Position numbers and translations under genes: made by a program. A stretch of DNA of 64,000 bases, taken from Gammaproteobacteria bacterium (lineage in GTDB: Bacteria; Pseudomonadota; Gammaproteobacteria; JAPPPA01). Positions 38,269 to 46,798 of this stretch are shown piece after piece; within the stretch, counting starts at the first letter, position 1; every line of letters starts with the position of its first letter. The DNA is taken from assembly GCA_030425645.1 (NCBI GenBank), contig JAUHZK010000003.1, positions 186,001 to 250,000 of the forward strand. Direction: 5' to 3'. The notes under the pieces were generated by a model. It ran no database searches and was not told where the DNA came from. It worked only from the letters and a program-made list of their open reading frames with translations.

Positions 38269-38787
38269 ATGAAATCAGCCCTAAGCCTTGCTGCCGCGGC
38301 AATAGCCGCCGCCATTATTGGCGCCCTCAGCTACCAAGCCATCCATGAGCGTAACAACGAATACAAACCAGCCGAGCGCCTGCCCGCCTTCAGCCTTAAC
38401 GACATGCACGGCACACCCCGCCAAAGCAGCGAGTGGCAAGGCAAAACCCTACTGATTAACTTCTGGGCAACTTGGTGCCCACCTTGTCGCAAAGAAATCC
38501 CATTACTGATTGACGCGCAAAATCGATATGCCGATCAAGGACTGCAGGTCATTGGCATTGCCTTGGAACAGGCTGAGCCCGTTAGAAAATACGCTAAAGA
38601 AATGGGAATCAACTACCCCAGTCTAGCCGGCAGCGCCGACGTGATTGATTTAGGAAACCGCTTAGGCAATCAAATCGGGGCACTACCATTTACGGTAATG
38701 ATCAACGCCGATGGCAAAGTATTAGATACCCATATGGGCGAATTAACGCTTAGCGAACTGGAAGCGCTAATCGCGGCCGCGCTATAA
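38269..38787 (+). CDS. TlpA/ResA-type periplasmic thioredoxin
   Basis: 172 residues. An N-terminal membrane anchor (about 5-22) precedes a TlpA/ResA-like domain with active site WCPPC (Cys70 and Cys73) and the cis-proline loop GALPFTVMINADGKV. It should receive electrons from DsbD, whose gene ends 12 nt upstream, and reduce periplasmic disulfides, for example in cytochrome c maturation. In Pseudomonas the aroQ-accB-accC block follows here directly; in this window about 7 kb of accessory DNA intervenes. Confidence 0.92.
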   Translation: MKSALSLAAAAIAAAIIGALSYQAIHERNNEYKPAERLPAFSLNDMHGTPRQSSEWQGKTLLINFWATWCPPCRKEIPLLIDAQNRYADQGLQVIGIALEQAEPVRKYAKEMGINYPSLAGSADVIDLGNRLGNQIGALPFTVMINADGKVLDTHMGELTLSELEALIAAAL

Positions 38788-38828
38788 ACGCGACCGCTAA
38801 TAGAGGGATGTATAGCAGCAGCGGCTAA

Positions 38829-39380
38829 CTATTCACCCAATCGATAACGCACACCGGCACTAAAAATGATGTCGGTATAGTCACTAACACCCGCCACGCT
38901 CTCGTTATCTTTACTACGCTGAAGCTTGAGTTCTGCACCGGCACTCCAGCGCTCTGCAAAGGCACTCTGCCAGCCTACGCCTAGATTGAAAATGCCGTAG
39001 TTCACTTCATCGCCATTGGCAACATCGGCTTGCGCGATGCCCAGCCCTAACATTCCGTAAGCCTGATGCTTGCCAGCTAGCTGGCCCCATAGATAATTGA
39101 CGGAGAGGTTATCAATGCCTTTGTCATTGCCACCACTACTAATGTTGATTTCCCAGCCACCGTAGTTAAGCTCAAGTGCTCGACTATCTGACAAGTTATA
39201 GCGTACATCTAACTCAAGCCCCTGACCGCCGCTAGCGCCGGCATCTAACTTGCGAGCACTATCCGTTGCCAGACTCAGGGCAGACACTCCAAGTGACCAT
39301 GGCCCAGCCATAGCCGGCATAGACATTCCCAAAATGCTAACGGCAAAGGCCGCAACGCCGATATTTCTTTTAACGTTCAT
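38829..39380 (-). CDS. Small outer-membrane beta-barrel, partner of the TSP3 giant lipoprotein
   Basis: 183 residues. A signal peptide ends near MPAMA and is followed by about eight amphipathic strands (LELDVRYNLSDSRALELNYGG, YGMLGLGIAQA, FNLGVGWQSAF, DIIFSAGVRYRL). It fits an OmpA/OmpX-size barrel. DSARKLDAGASGGQG near the start and ESVAGVSDYTDIIFSAG near the end match the same places in the barrel at 20664-21182. It starts 31 nt after the stop of the giant TSP3 gene, so the two form an operon and a second copy of the same gene pair. Confidence 0.78.
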   Translation of the reverse strand: MNVKRNIGVAAFAVSILGMSMPAMAGPWSLGVSALSLATDSARKLDAGASGGQGLELDVRYNLSDSRALELNYGGWEINISSGGNDKGIDNLSVNYLWGQLAGKHQAYGMLGLGIAQADVANGDEVNYGIFNLGVGWQSAFAERWSAGAELKLQRSKDNESVAGVSDYTDIIFSAGVRYRLGE

Positions 39381-39411
39381 TCTTAATTACGCCTCTTCTA
39401 TAGTCGCCGCG

Positions 39412-42400
39412 TTATTCTTCGCAATCTGCGGCTGCAGATGGGGGCGAAATGTTGCATTCGTCTGCATCCCAAACGTCTTGCTGGGTAGCGCTGAAGCCGA
39501 AGTTAGGCTCAGTACCAAGGTCGTCGGTGTCAACCAGCACATCAAACTCTTGTTGGCTTTCATCGGTAGATGAACTACCAATGGCTTCAACCTCTACAGT
39601 CCAGCCCTCGGCGATATCGACAAAGCTTAGAGCATTAACAGTAATGGTCGTAATGCCTTCCATATGCTGCAGGTTCTCGAATTCATCGACAAGCTGCACC
39701 AGACCATTTTCGTCTTCCGTAACAACATCCAGATCAATATCCGGGCTTGCTGAACCTGCTGCTGTGCCGGTGTAACCGTAATCCAAATCTAGGCGGTAAC
39801 CCAGAGTGATATCTTGGTTATTAGAGTTATCTACATATTCACCAATAATAACGAGCGCCGTGTTTGGCGACTTAAGCGCAAAACTAGCAGTGTTTTCAAA
39901 CGCCGTGCCTGCATCATTTAACTCTTGTTCCACAGAACTGTAGCTGGTGAAATCGATAAAGGTGTCGATTTGCTCAGTGGTACCGCTAGGCGCGGTGTTA
40001 TCAAACTCATTGGCCGTTTCAGTAAACGTTTGCGCAACCTCATACACACCATTATCAATTTCTTTTTCTTCAATGGTGCAGTCGTCTACCGAGCCGTTAC
40101 AGAAACCTTCTACAAACTCTAGGTTGGTGATATCTACGCGCCATACGTAGGCAGTATCACTAGAAGCTGTGATAGTCATGCGAAATTCGCCGGCATTTAC
40201 GCCATAGAAATGACTGTTAGAGCTATCAAAACCTTCTACACAGTTATTGAAGGTCACGCTAACAACATCCCCAACATCCGGGTCAAACGGGTCTGATGAG
40301 CCATTATTTGGCGTGTTATCCGTAAAGTTGCGAGTTACCGTACCGGCTGTGTTTTCACAACTAGGCAGCTCATCTGAGTCTGGCAATACAAATAACAACC
40401 AATCGATGGTGTCTTCTGGCGACTCAGCACCTTCATCCATTACCACTAATGCGGCGGCTCTTTCGTTAGCTGTTGGCTCAGCCGGACCCCAACTCACTAC
40501 TACATACTCAACCACCAAGTTGATGCCATCATCTATGTGCAACTCCAACACGGTAGTACCGCTAGAAGTCGTAGGGGCAGTCCAGCTAGTCGTAGCCGTA
40601 TCGATTGCCGCAAAAGTTCCTGCCCGAGCTTTCCAAGCGTAAGTTAGTGCATCACTCTCTGGATCAACTGCAGCGGCAGCCAAGTTAATGACACCACTTG
40701 GCAAGGCAGCAAAATTCTCGGTCGAGGAAACGGTGACGGAAGGGGCCTTATTATTTAAAGCAGCCGCCTCGACTCCACCGTCAACACTAACCGCCACGCC
40801 GATCAAGCGCTCTCCCCAATCACAGCTATTAGGGTCATCGTCTACCTCTTGAGACCCACCAGCCAAAATCATTGCACCGTTATCGCCGACAAAACCACGT
40901 AGAGTTTGCTCAACCACATTCTCATCCAACAGCTCCAGTATCACATCACCTTCAGAATTAACTTTTAGTCTAACCGGGTCAGAAAAAGCCACACCAGGTG
41001 AATAGTCGCCATCAGACGCACTACCATCTAAAGCAATGCGACCAAACCGAGCCCCACCTTCAACAGTAGCCGCTTGTCGAGCCTCAATAAAATCATGACC
41101 ATCCGTTCCACGCATAGTCGCATCGAAACACTGTGTAGTAGCTCCCAAACTCGCATCGCAAGCCGTTGCAGGGGTGTTGTGTACATCAATCAGTAAATTA
41201 TTCAACATCAAAGGCACACTGCCGTAGTTGCACGATAGCTCGCGGCCACTCATTGAAAGCCGCAGCTGCTTACCGGCCAGCATAGGAGACGACGTTGCCT
41301 TGCGCAGCATCAATCCATACTCTGAAGACCCATCACTAGCACCGCTCTCAGCCGCGTAAACAACAGCCATATTTCCATCGGCCGACATTTTCCCATTGAG
41401 CTGGAAGGTTTCTCCGCCTTCACTAAGAGACAGCAAAACCGCACCAATGTCACTCTGATGTGGTGTAAAGGTACCGGTTGCTGAAACGCCCTGACCTGGC
41501 TCTACGAAAAAGCCGATATCACCATTGCCATCGCTACTTAAGATTTCCGCAGCCGGAAACTGAGTAGTCAACCCACCAGCATCTGCAACTGTCATATCCG
41601 TCTTAATTACATCAATTTCAATTAGACTATTTGTCGCCGTACCATCAACGGTTTGAGAATCAACCTCATGAATCAAACTCAAAAAGCCGTAGTCTCCAGC
41701 CAGCGCACTCTGCTCAAACTGCGCTGTAGGCTTGCGTAGAGCGACCCCTAGGAAACTATTAGTCGACAACCGCACCTCGCTGGCCGTGGCCTCCAAAGCG
41801 GAATTGTAATCACCCCCATCCAAATCAGGATCACCGTTACCGTCGTCATCCACATCCTCGGCGGTGAAGGCACGATCGATAGATAGCTCACTGATTAGCA
41901 ATACTTGCGGTGCCTCGCTAGCCCCAAGCGGAGTAATCGAGTAACGCGGCGAATAGAAGGTGTTGTAATCCCTTCCACTCTGGATATAGGCCCCTGAGAA
42001 GCCACGCACAAAACCAAGCTCACCCTTTAAAGCAAGCTCGAGAGGGTGATCACAACCTCCTTCGCACGATGCTTCACTGTCAGCAAACAAATCCGCGCTT
42101 GAGCTGTCACGTTCGAGCCCGAATGTCTCTGCGCCAGTAAAGGCAGCGATTAACTCCGTTCCAGAAATTCGGAAGTCAAAGTTGTTCCACCCAAACAAGC
42201 TGGTTGCATATGCCCTACTCGCATTAGCACCCGGACCGTTTTGGCCATTATTTATCATTGAGACGCCATAAGAGCCATCAAGGCTCGCACCAGCCGCACC
42301 TATATGACAACCGTTGGCGTCAACATTGTCACGCTCCACTGCCGGAGTATTAGGACAGTCATCATCAGCGTCAGCAACGTTGTCGCCATCATCGTCATTA

Positions 42401-45400
42401 TCACAAGCGTCACCCTGAGTGTCGCCATCGGTATTAGTCTGATCAGGGTTCGCATCATTTGGACAGTTGTCAGCGTTATCACCAACGTCATCCCCATCCG
42501 AGTCGGCAGATTCAGCCGCATCATCAGGGAAGGCGTCTTGGTCGTTATTGGTGCCATCGCCATCGCGGTCAGCATCACAAATATCACCTAATGCATCATT
42601 GTCCTGGTTGGCTTGGTCTACATTGGCGTCGTTTGGACAATTATCGGCGTTGTCACCGATTTCATCACCATCTGAATCAGCAGATTCAGCGGCGTCATCT
42701 GGGAACGCATCTTGGTCATTATTCGTGCCGTCACCGTCACGATCCTCATCACAGACATCACCCAAAGCATCACTATCTTGGTTTGCTTGGTCGTTATTGG
42801 CATCTAATGGGCAGTTATCGGTATCGTCGTTAACATCGTCGCTATCCGTATCAGCCAGTAGCGGATCAGTCCCATTGGTGGCTTCGTCGGCGTCGCTGAC
42901 ATTGTCGTTGTCGTCGTCAGCATCACAGGCGTTACCGTCGCCGTCTTCGTCAGTGTCGGTCTGATTTTCGTTCGCAGTTAACGGGCAGTTGTCAGTGTCA
43001 TCATTGGTATTATCACTATCGGTATCGGCCAACAGCGGATCGGTGCCGTTGGTGGCTTCATCAGTGTCGCTAACATTGTCGTTGTCGTCATCAGCGTCGC
43101 AGGCATTACCCTCTGCATCACCATCGGTATTGGTTTGGTCGGCATTTTGTACGGCTGGGCAGTTGTCTGCGTTATCAAACACACCGTCCCCGTCGCTGTC
43201 GGTTTCGCCTGGCGCACAACCTTGTGCGTTTACTTGGTCAACTAAATCTTGCGGTGTAGTTGGGCAAGCGTCATCACCATCTGCAACGTCGTCGTTATCG
43301 TCGTCGTCATCGCAGACATTACCTTGCTCGTCACCGTCGCTATCCAGCTGGTCGGCATTAGCGCTCAGTGGGCAATTGTCTTGGTCGTCGGCCACCGTGT
43401 CGTTGTCATCGTCGTCATCGCAAACATTGCCTTGCGAATCACCATCACTATTGAGCTGGTCGATGTTGGCATCTAGCGGACAGTTGTCTTGGCCATCCGC
43501 CACAGTGTCGTTATCGTCATCATCGTCACAAACATCACCTTGCGAGTCACCATCGCTATTAAGCTGGTCAGTATTGGCATCTGCCGGACAATTATCTTGG
43601 CCATCGGCAACAGTGTCATTGTCATCATCTTCATCACAGGCATTCCCTAGGGCGTCGTTATCGCTATTCGCCTGATCCGAGTTCGCATCTAAGGGGCAGT
43701 TATCGGCACCATCCAAGACACCGTCATCATCACCATCACGATCGTTTGGCGCAGCATCATCACCGTCAGCTACACCGTCGTTATCATCATCAGGGTCAGC
43801 ATTGTCACCAATACCGTCCTTATCGTTATCGCTACTTTCTGAGGCATTCAGAGGGAATTCGTCAGCACTATCATTAACACCGTCGCCATCGTCATCGTCA
43901 TCACAGGCGTCACCCAAGGCGTCACCAGTCTGAGAGGAGCCGTCGGTATTGGTTTGGGCCGGGTTAAATGCGTTCGGACAGTTATCAGCCTGATCTGGCA
44001 CGCCGTCGTTATCAGCGTCCAACACAGCCACCTGATCGTCCTCGTCGCAGGCCGCACCAACACCATCTTGGTCGGCATCAGCTTGATCAGCATTAGCATC
44101 TACAGGGCAATTATCCTCTGGGTCGTTAACACCGTCCTCGTCCGAGTCAACCGACAGCGGGTTGCTGCCTAATGCTTTTTCGTCGCCATCCGATAGGCCA
44201 TCGTCGTCACTATCCGTGTCACGCGGATCGGTGCCATCATCCGCCTCATCAACGTCGCTAACACCATCGTTGTCGTCATCTTCGTCTGAGCAGCTAAAAC
44301 CTCTTACCGCAGCTCTATTGGCCAACTCGTCACAGCCACCCAGCTCAGCTCCACGCTCACCATCAACAAGCGCATAGGCAACATCAGGTTGACCATCGCC
44401 GTCGGTATCACGATCTGCAGCAGCATCGTCCGGGAAGTCATCTTTGGCATTCTCTACATCGTCACCATCACGATCCGGGTTGCGAGCAGCCGGCTGGGTG
44501 ACCGTTTGTTCGTCTTTGATCGCTTGCTGCTCTTCTTCGCTAACAGCATTACCAGTGGCGGCAGTTTCGTCGGCCACAATTTCCTCAATATCAGCAACGG
44601 TTTTGCCGCCGGTATTCGGAATTACCAAACTATCTGGGTCTTGATCGAGCACATCAAGCGAAGCCTCCTCGACAACAACATTACCGTTACCGTCGTCGCC
44701 ATCAATCTCGCCGTCACCGGCTAAGTCTTTCGCCAAGTTTGCCAGCACTTCTTCAGGGCTTGTTTCTGCGCCACTGCTTTGTTCACTTATCTGATTTACT
44801 ACAGCGGTGAGCGCCTCAACCGCGGCACGATAAGCGGAAACATCCGCTACTGGAGTTTCACCGCTTTCGGTTTCACCAATTGCAACGGTGTCGTCAACCA
44901 GTGGTGGCGTATCGAAAATATCAATCTTGTTGGCATCCAAACCAAACCCAACCGTCGAGGCCACTTGACCAGCAGCAAACTGCAGGGCTGCTTCAAGGTC
45001 ACCCTCGTCGGATGAAGTCAAACCATCAAAGTCAGCAAAATTTTGGAATGCGATATCCACCGCCATATTGGTTAATGGCGTCGCATAAATCTGCTCACCT
45101 TTTGCCGCCAACGCACTAGTTAACACCGTTTTTAAGGTAGTTATAACGGGCGCAACGCCGGTGGTTAGATCTGTTGTATCGTCGTCTGACTCAAACACTA
45201 ATAAATAAGGGAACACCTGTGGAAAGGCTAATGTCACACCCGTAATTTGAGCCTGAGCATCTGTTTCACCGGTAGCGACCAAAGCGCCCTGCGAAACGCT
45301 GGCACCGTCAAAATCAATGGCGTATACATTGACCACCGCGCCCGCCATTGGGCCCTTAACACCACCGCCTTTAAGCGTTGTCGACTTGCCACCGCCCGAA

Positions 45401-45447
45401 CCGCCGTAGTCGCCGCTACCACTACATGCGGCAATTACATGCGGCAA
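39412..45447 (-). CDS. Giant thrombospondin type-3 repeat protein, signal peptide out of frame
   Basis: An open frame of about 2011 codons. Residues 30-200 resemble the N-terminal domain of other large lipoproteins (KGPMAGAVVNVYAID ... PYLLVFESDDDTTDLTTG). Residues about 324-1048 are an Asp/Asn-rich array of TSP3-type calcium-binding repeats (DNCPxDANxDQxNxDGDxxGxxCDDDxD). A middle domain holds cysteine pairs. An Ig/cadherin-like domain lies near 1490-1590 (AVDPESDALTYAWKA), and the last 400 residues are strand-rich and unrecognised. The frame can only begin at a TTG (45447) without a ribosome site. The real signal peptide starts at 45499, but a 13-bp tandem duplication puts it out of frame. 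With one copy removed the protein reads LFIAAC-SGSGDYGG, an ideal lipobox. The body shows no other damage. Confidence 0.85.
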   Translation of the reverse strand: MPHVIAACSGSGDYGGSGGGKSTTLKGGGVKGPMAGAVVNVYAIDFDGASVSQGALVATGETDAQAQITGVTLAFPQVFPYLLVFESDDDTTDLTTGVAPVITTLKTVLTSALAAKGEQIYATPLTNMAVDIAFQNFADFDGLTSSDEGDLEAALQFAAGQVASTVGFGLDANKIDIFDTPPLVDDTVAIGETESGETPVADVSAYRAAVEALTAVVNQISEQSSGAETSPEEVLANLAKDLAGDGEIDGDDGNGNVVVEEASLDVLDQDPDSLVIPNTGGKTVADIEEIVADETAATGNAVSEEEQQAIKDEQTVTQPAARNPDRDGDDVENAKDDFPDDAAADRDTDGDGQPDVAYALVDGERGAELGGCDELANRAAVRGFSCSDEDDDNDGVSDVDEADDGTDPRDTDSDDDGLSDGDEKALGSNPLSVDSDEDGVNDPEDNCPVDANADQADADQDGVGAACDEDDQVAVLDADNDGVPDQADNCPNAFNPAQTNTDGSSQTGDALGDACDDDDDGDGVNDSADEFPLNASESSDNDKDGIGDNADPDDDNDGVADGDDAAPNDRDGDDDGVLDGADNCPLDANSDQANSDNDALGNACDEDDDNDTVADGQDNCPADANTDQLNSDGDSQGDVCDDDDDNDTVADGQDNCPLDANIDQLNSDGDSQGNVCDDDDDNDTVADDQDNCPLSANADQLDSDGDEQGNVCDDDDDNDDVADGDDACPTTPQDLVDQVNAQGCAPGETDSDGDGVFDNADNCPAVQNADQTNTDGDAEGNACDADDDNDNVSDTDEATNGTDPLLADTDSDNTNDDTDNCPLTANENQTDTDEDGDGNACDADDDNDNVSDADEATNGTDPLLADTDSDDVNDDTDNCPLDANNDQANQDSDALGDVCDEDRDGDGTNNDQDAFPDDAAESADSDGDEIGDNADNCPNDANVDQANQDNDALGDICDADRDGDGTNNDQDAFPDDAAESADSDGDDVGDNADNCPNDANPDQTNTDGDTQGDACDNDDDGDNVADADDDCPNTPAVERDNVDANGCHIGAAGASLDGSYGVSMINNGQNGPGANASRAYATSLFGWNNFDFRISGTELIAAFTGAETFGLERDSSSADLFADSEASCEGGCDHPLELALKGELGFVRGFSGAYIQSGRDYNTFYSPRYSITPLGASEAPQVLLISELSIDRAFTAEDVDDDGNGDPDLDGGDYNSALEATASEVRLSTNSFLGVALRKPTAQFEQSALAGDYGFLSLIHEVDSQTVDGTATNSLIEIDVIKTDMTVADAGGLTTQFPAAEILSSDGNGDIGFFVEPGQGVSATGTFTPHQSDIGAVLLSLSEGGETFQLNGKMSADGNMAVVYAAESGASDGSSEYGLMLRKATSSPMLAGKQLRLSMSGRELSCNYGSVPLMLNNLLIDVHNTPATACDASLGATTQCFDATMRGTDGHDFIEARQAATVEGGARFGRIALDGSASDGDYSPGVAFSDPVRLKVNSEGDVILELLDENVVEQTLRGFVGDNGAMILAGGSQEVDDDPNSCDWGERLIGVAVSVDGGVEAAALNNKAPSVTVSSTENFAALPSGVINLAAAAVDPESDALTYAWKARAGTFAAIDTATTSWTAPTTSSGTTVLELHIDDGINLVVEYVVVSWGPAEPTANERAAALVVMDEGAESPEDTIDWLLFVLPDSDELPSCENTAGTVTRNFTDNTPNNGSSDPFDPDVGDVVSVTFNNCVEGFDSSNSHFYGVNAGEFRMTITASSDTAYVWRVDITNLEFVEGFCNGSVDDCTIEEKEIDNGVYEVAQTFTETANEFDNTAPSGTTEQIDTFIDFTSYSSVEQELNDAGTAFENTASFALKSPNTALVIIGEYVDNSNNQDITLGYRLDLDYGYTGTAAGSASPDIDLDVVTEDENGLVQLVDEFENLQHMEGITTITVNALSFVDIAEGWTVEVEAIGSSSTDESQQEFDVLVDTDDLGTEPNFGFSATQQDVWDADECNISPPSAAADCEE
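42305..44478 (-). repeat. DNA encoding the TSP3 repeat array
   Basis: This stretch codes for about 725 residues of Asp-rich repeats. Near-identical units recur: 36-residue (108-bp) units at about 43360-43660, 58-residue (174-bp) units carrying DAFPDDAAESADSDGD at about 42470-42820, and 58-residue units carrying DEATNGTDPLLADTDSD at about 42830-43180. All unit lengths are multiples of three, so recombination would change length without breaking the frame. Confidence 0.85.
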
Positions 45448-45499
45448 TAAACAGCGTCACAACCAAGATAGCGACAAAACGCAAGGAACGAGCAACCAT
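45422..45499 (-). pseudogene. Orphaned lipoprotein signal peptide of the TSP3 giant
   Basis: From the ATG at 45499, with GGGAGA seven bases upstream, the frame reads MVARSLRFVAILVV then TLFIAAC, a complete lipoprotein signal and lipobox. It then continues NCRM and stops at a TAG (45422-45424). The stop arises because the second copy of the 13-bp duplication shifts the frame. This is the true 5' end of the TSP3 giant gene. Confidence 0.88.
45423..45448. repeat. Perfect 13-bp tandem duplication across the lipobox
   Basis: TACATGCGGCAAT occurs at 45423-45435 and again at 45436-45448. On the coding strand ATTGCCGCATGTA encodes Ile-Ala-Ala-Cys plus one base, so the repeat unit is the lipobox itself. 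Two copies are OFF; one copy, or four, restores the frame. Confidence 0.95.
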
Positions 45500-45863
45500 A
45501 ACAATCTCCCAAAATGCAGCAGTCAAGCTTTCAGCCCCCGCTCCGCGTAATGCGAGGCAACGACCTAATATTTATAAAATGCAAAATCTGATCAGTGCAG
45601 CTTAACAGTGCGCACGGCAATTGTCTATGCGAATTAGTAACGCCAAACCATCTTAGGTCACCCAGACAACCCAATTACGCTCACCCTCTGTAAAACCGCA
45701 AAAGCAACATCGCAGACCCAAGTCACGATAAACCGCAGCCATTTACCCTCAATTTGCAGTTAACCACCAATTTTTACTGTAACTACGGCAAAAACCTTAT
45801 AAACTTGATTCATTATGAGAAATAGCTCGTTTGAGCTCAGATAGCGCTCTTTTAGGAACTGTT
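45500..45863. promoter_or_regulatory. Divergent promoter region between the TSP3 giant and aroQ
   Basis: A 364-bp gap without a credible gene. It contains the GGGAG ribosome site of the TSP3 gene at its left end. An AT-rich stretch near 45770-45815 with TATAAA (about 45799-45804) could be a -10 for aroQ, although the nearest -35 candidate (TTTACT) is 19 bp away and so poorly spaced. I see no further repeat or operator that I trust. Confidence 0.35.
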
Positions 45864-46313
45864 ATGCACAAAATATTGGTAGTTCATGGCCCCAACCTTA
45901 ATTTATTGGGAACCCGCGAACCCGAGCATTACGGCGCCGCTACGCTAGACAGCATCAATCAAGGCTTACAGGCTCAAGCCGAAAACGCCGGCGCCAGCCT
46001 TAGTTACATCCAAAGCAACGCCGAACATACGCTGGTTGACGCTATCCATGCGGCTGCTGCTGATGGAGTGGATTTCATTCTTATTAACCCAGCCGCATTT
46101 ACGCACACCAGCGTTGCCCTGCGCGACGCTCTGCTGGGCACCGCTATTCCTTATATAGAAGTACATCTTTCTAACGTGCATGCACGCGAGTCATTCCGCC
46201 ACCACTCCTATTTCTCAGATAAAGCGGTCGGCGTTATCTGCGGCTTAGGCGCAGCGGGCTACCAATACGCATTACAGGCTGCACTGACCCAACTTCAATC
46301 CAACCCGGCTTAA
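45864..46313 (+). CDS. aroQ: 3-dehydroquinate dehydratase, type II
   Basis: 149 residues of the dodecameric type II enzyme. The catalytic tyrosine region is [19 protein letters not shown], with [16 protein letters not shown] and [31 protein letters not shown] further on. It removes water from 3-dehydroquinate in the shikimate pathway. The start at 45864 ([11 protein letters not shown]) is preceded by AGGAAC and matches the family; the frame is open 11 codons upstream. It leads the aroQ-accB-accC-prmA run. Confidence 0.96.
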   Translation: MHKILVVHGPNLNLLGTREPEHYGAATLDSINQGLQAQAENAGASLSYIQSNAEHTLVDAIHAAAADGVDFILINPAAFTHTSVALRDALLGTAIPYIEVHLSNVHARESFRHHSYFSDKAVGVICGLGAAGYQYALQAALTQLQSNPA

Positions 46314-46324
46314 AAGGACCCCTC

Positions 46325-46795
46325 ATGGCCATGGATTTACGCAAAATTAAAACTCTTATCGAACTGCTAGAAGCTTCGGATTTAGCAGAAATTGAAGTCA
46401 AAGAGGGTGATGATGCCGTACGCATTAGCCGCCCTAGTGCGGTTGCAGCACCGGCGGTCATTAGTACCGCTGCGGCAACCCCGGCAGCGGCTCCTGTCGC
46501 CACGCCAGCAACCGCCGCTCCTGCGCCAACAGCAAGCAGCCCGACTGAAAATGCTGCTGGCAGCACCATCAGCTCACCAATGGTCGGCACCTTCTATCTG
46601 GCACCCAGCCCTGAGGCTCCTCCCTTTGTTGAAGTTGGCCAGCATGTAAACCGTGGCGACACCATTTGCATTATTGAAGCCATGAAAATGTTCAACCAAA
46701 TCGAGGCCGAAAAGTCCGGCACCATTAAAACCATTTTGGTGGAAAGCGGACAGCCCGTTGAGTTTGGCCAAGACCTGTTCTTGATCGAGGAATAG
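46325..46795 (+). CDS. accB: Biotin carboxyl carrier protein of acetyl-CoA carboxylase
   Basis: 156 residues. An N-terminal helix domain (about 1-36) is followed by a Pro/Ala linker (about 40-75) and a C-terminal biotinyl domain with the thumb region [15 protein letters not shown]. The biotinylated lysine is Lys121 in EAMKM. It carries the carboxyl group between AccC and the AccAD transferase for fatty-acid synthesis. The gene lies 11 nt after aroQ and 3 nt before accC, the standard order. Confidence 0.97.
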   Translation: MAMDLRKIKTLIELLEASDLAEIEVKEGDDAVRISRPSAVAAPAVISTAAATPAAAPVATPATAAPAPTASSPTENAAGSTISSPMVGTFYLAPSPEAPPFVEVGQHVNRGDTICIIEAMKMFNQIEAEKSGTIKTILVESGQPVEFGQDLFLIEE

Positions 46796-46798
46796 GCC

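Noticed and set aside
42989-43675. Long Ser-rich plus-strand frame (228 codons) opposite the TSP3 array, and similar antisense frames nearby
   Set aside because: They are antisense shadows of Asp-codon repeats (GAC/GAT read backwards gives GTC/ATC or TCA/TCG). They have no ribosome site and low-complexity composition.
42305-44478. Regularly spaced repeats that could suggest a CRISPR array
   Set aside because: The repeats are in-frame protein-coding units with no unique spacers of constant length and no cas genes nearby.
45447-45447. TTG at 45447 as the genuine start of the TSP3 giant
   Set aside because: It has no ribosome site and would give MPHVIAAC without a hydrophobic signal segment. 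The complete signal peptide with a good ribosome site lies upstream in another frame, so the TTG start is an artefact of the duplication.
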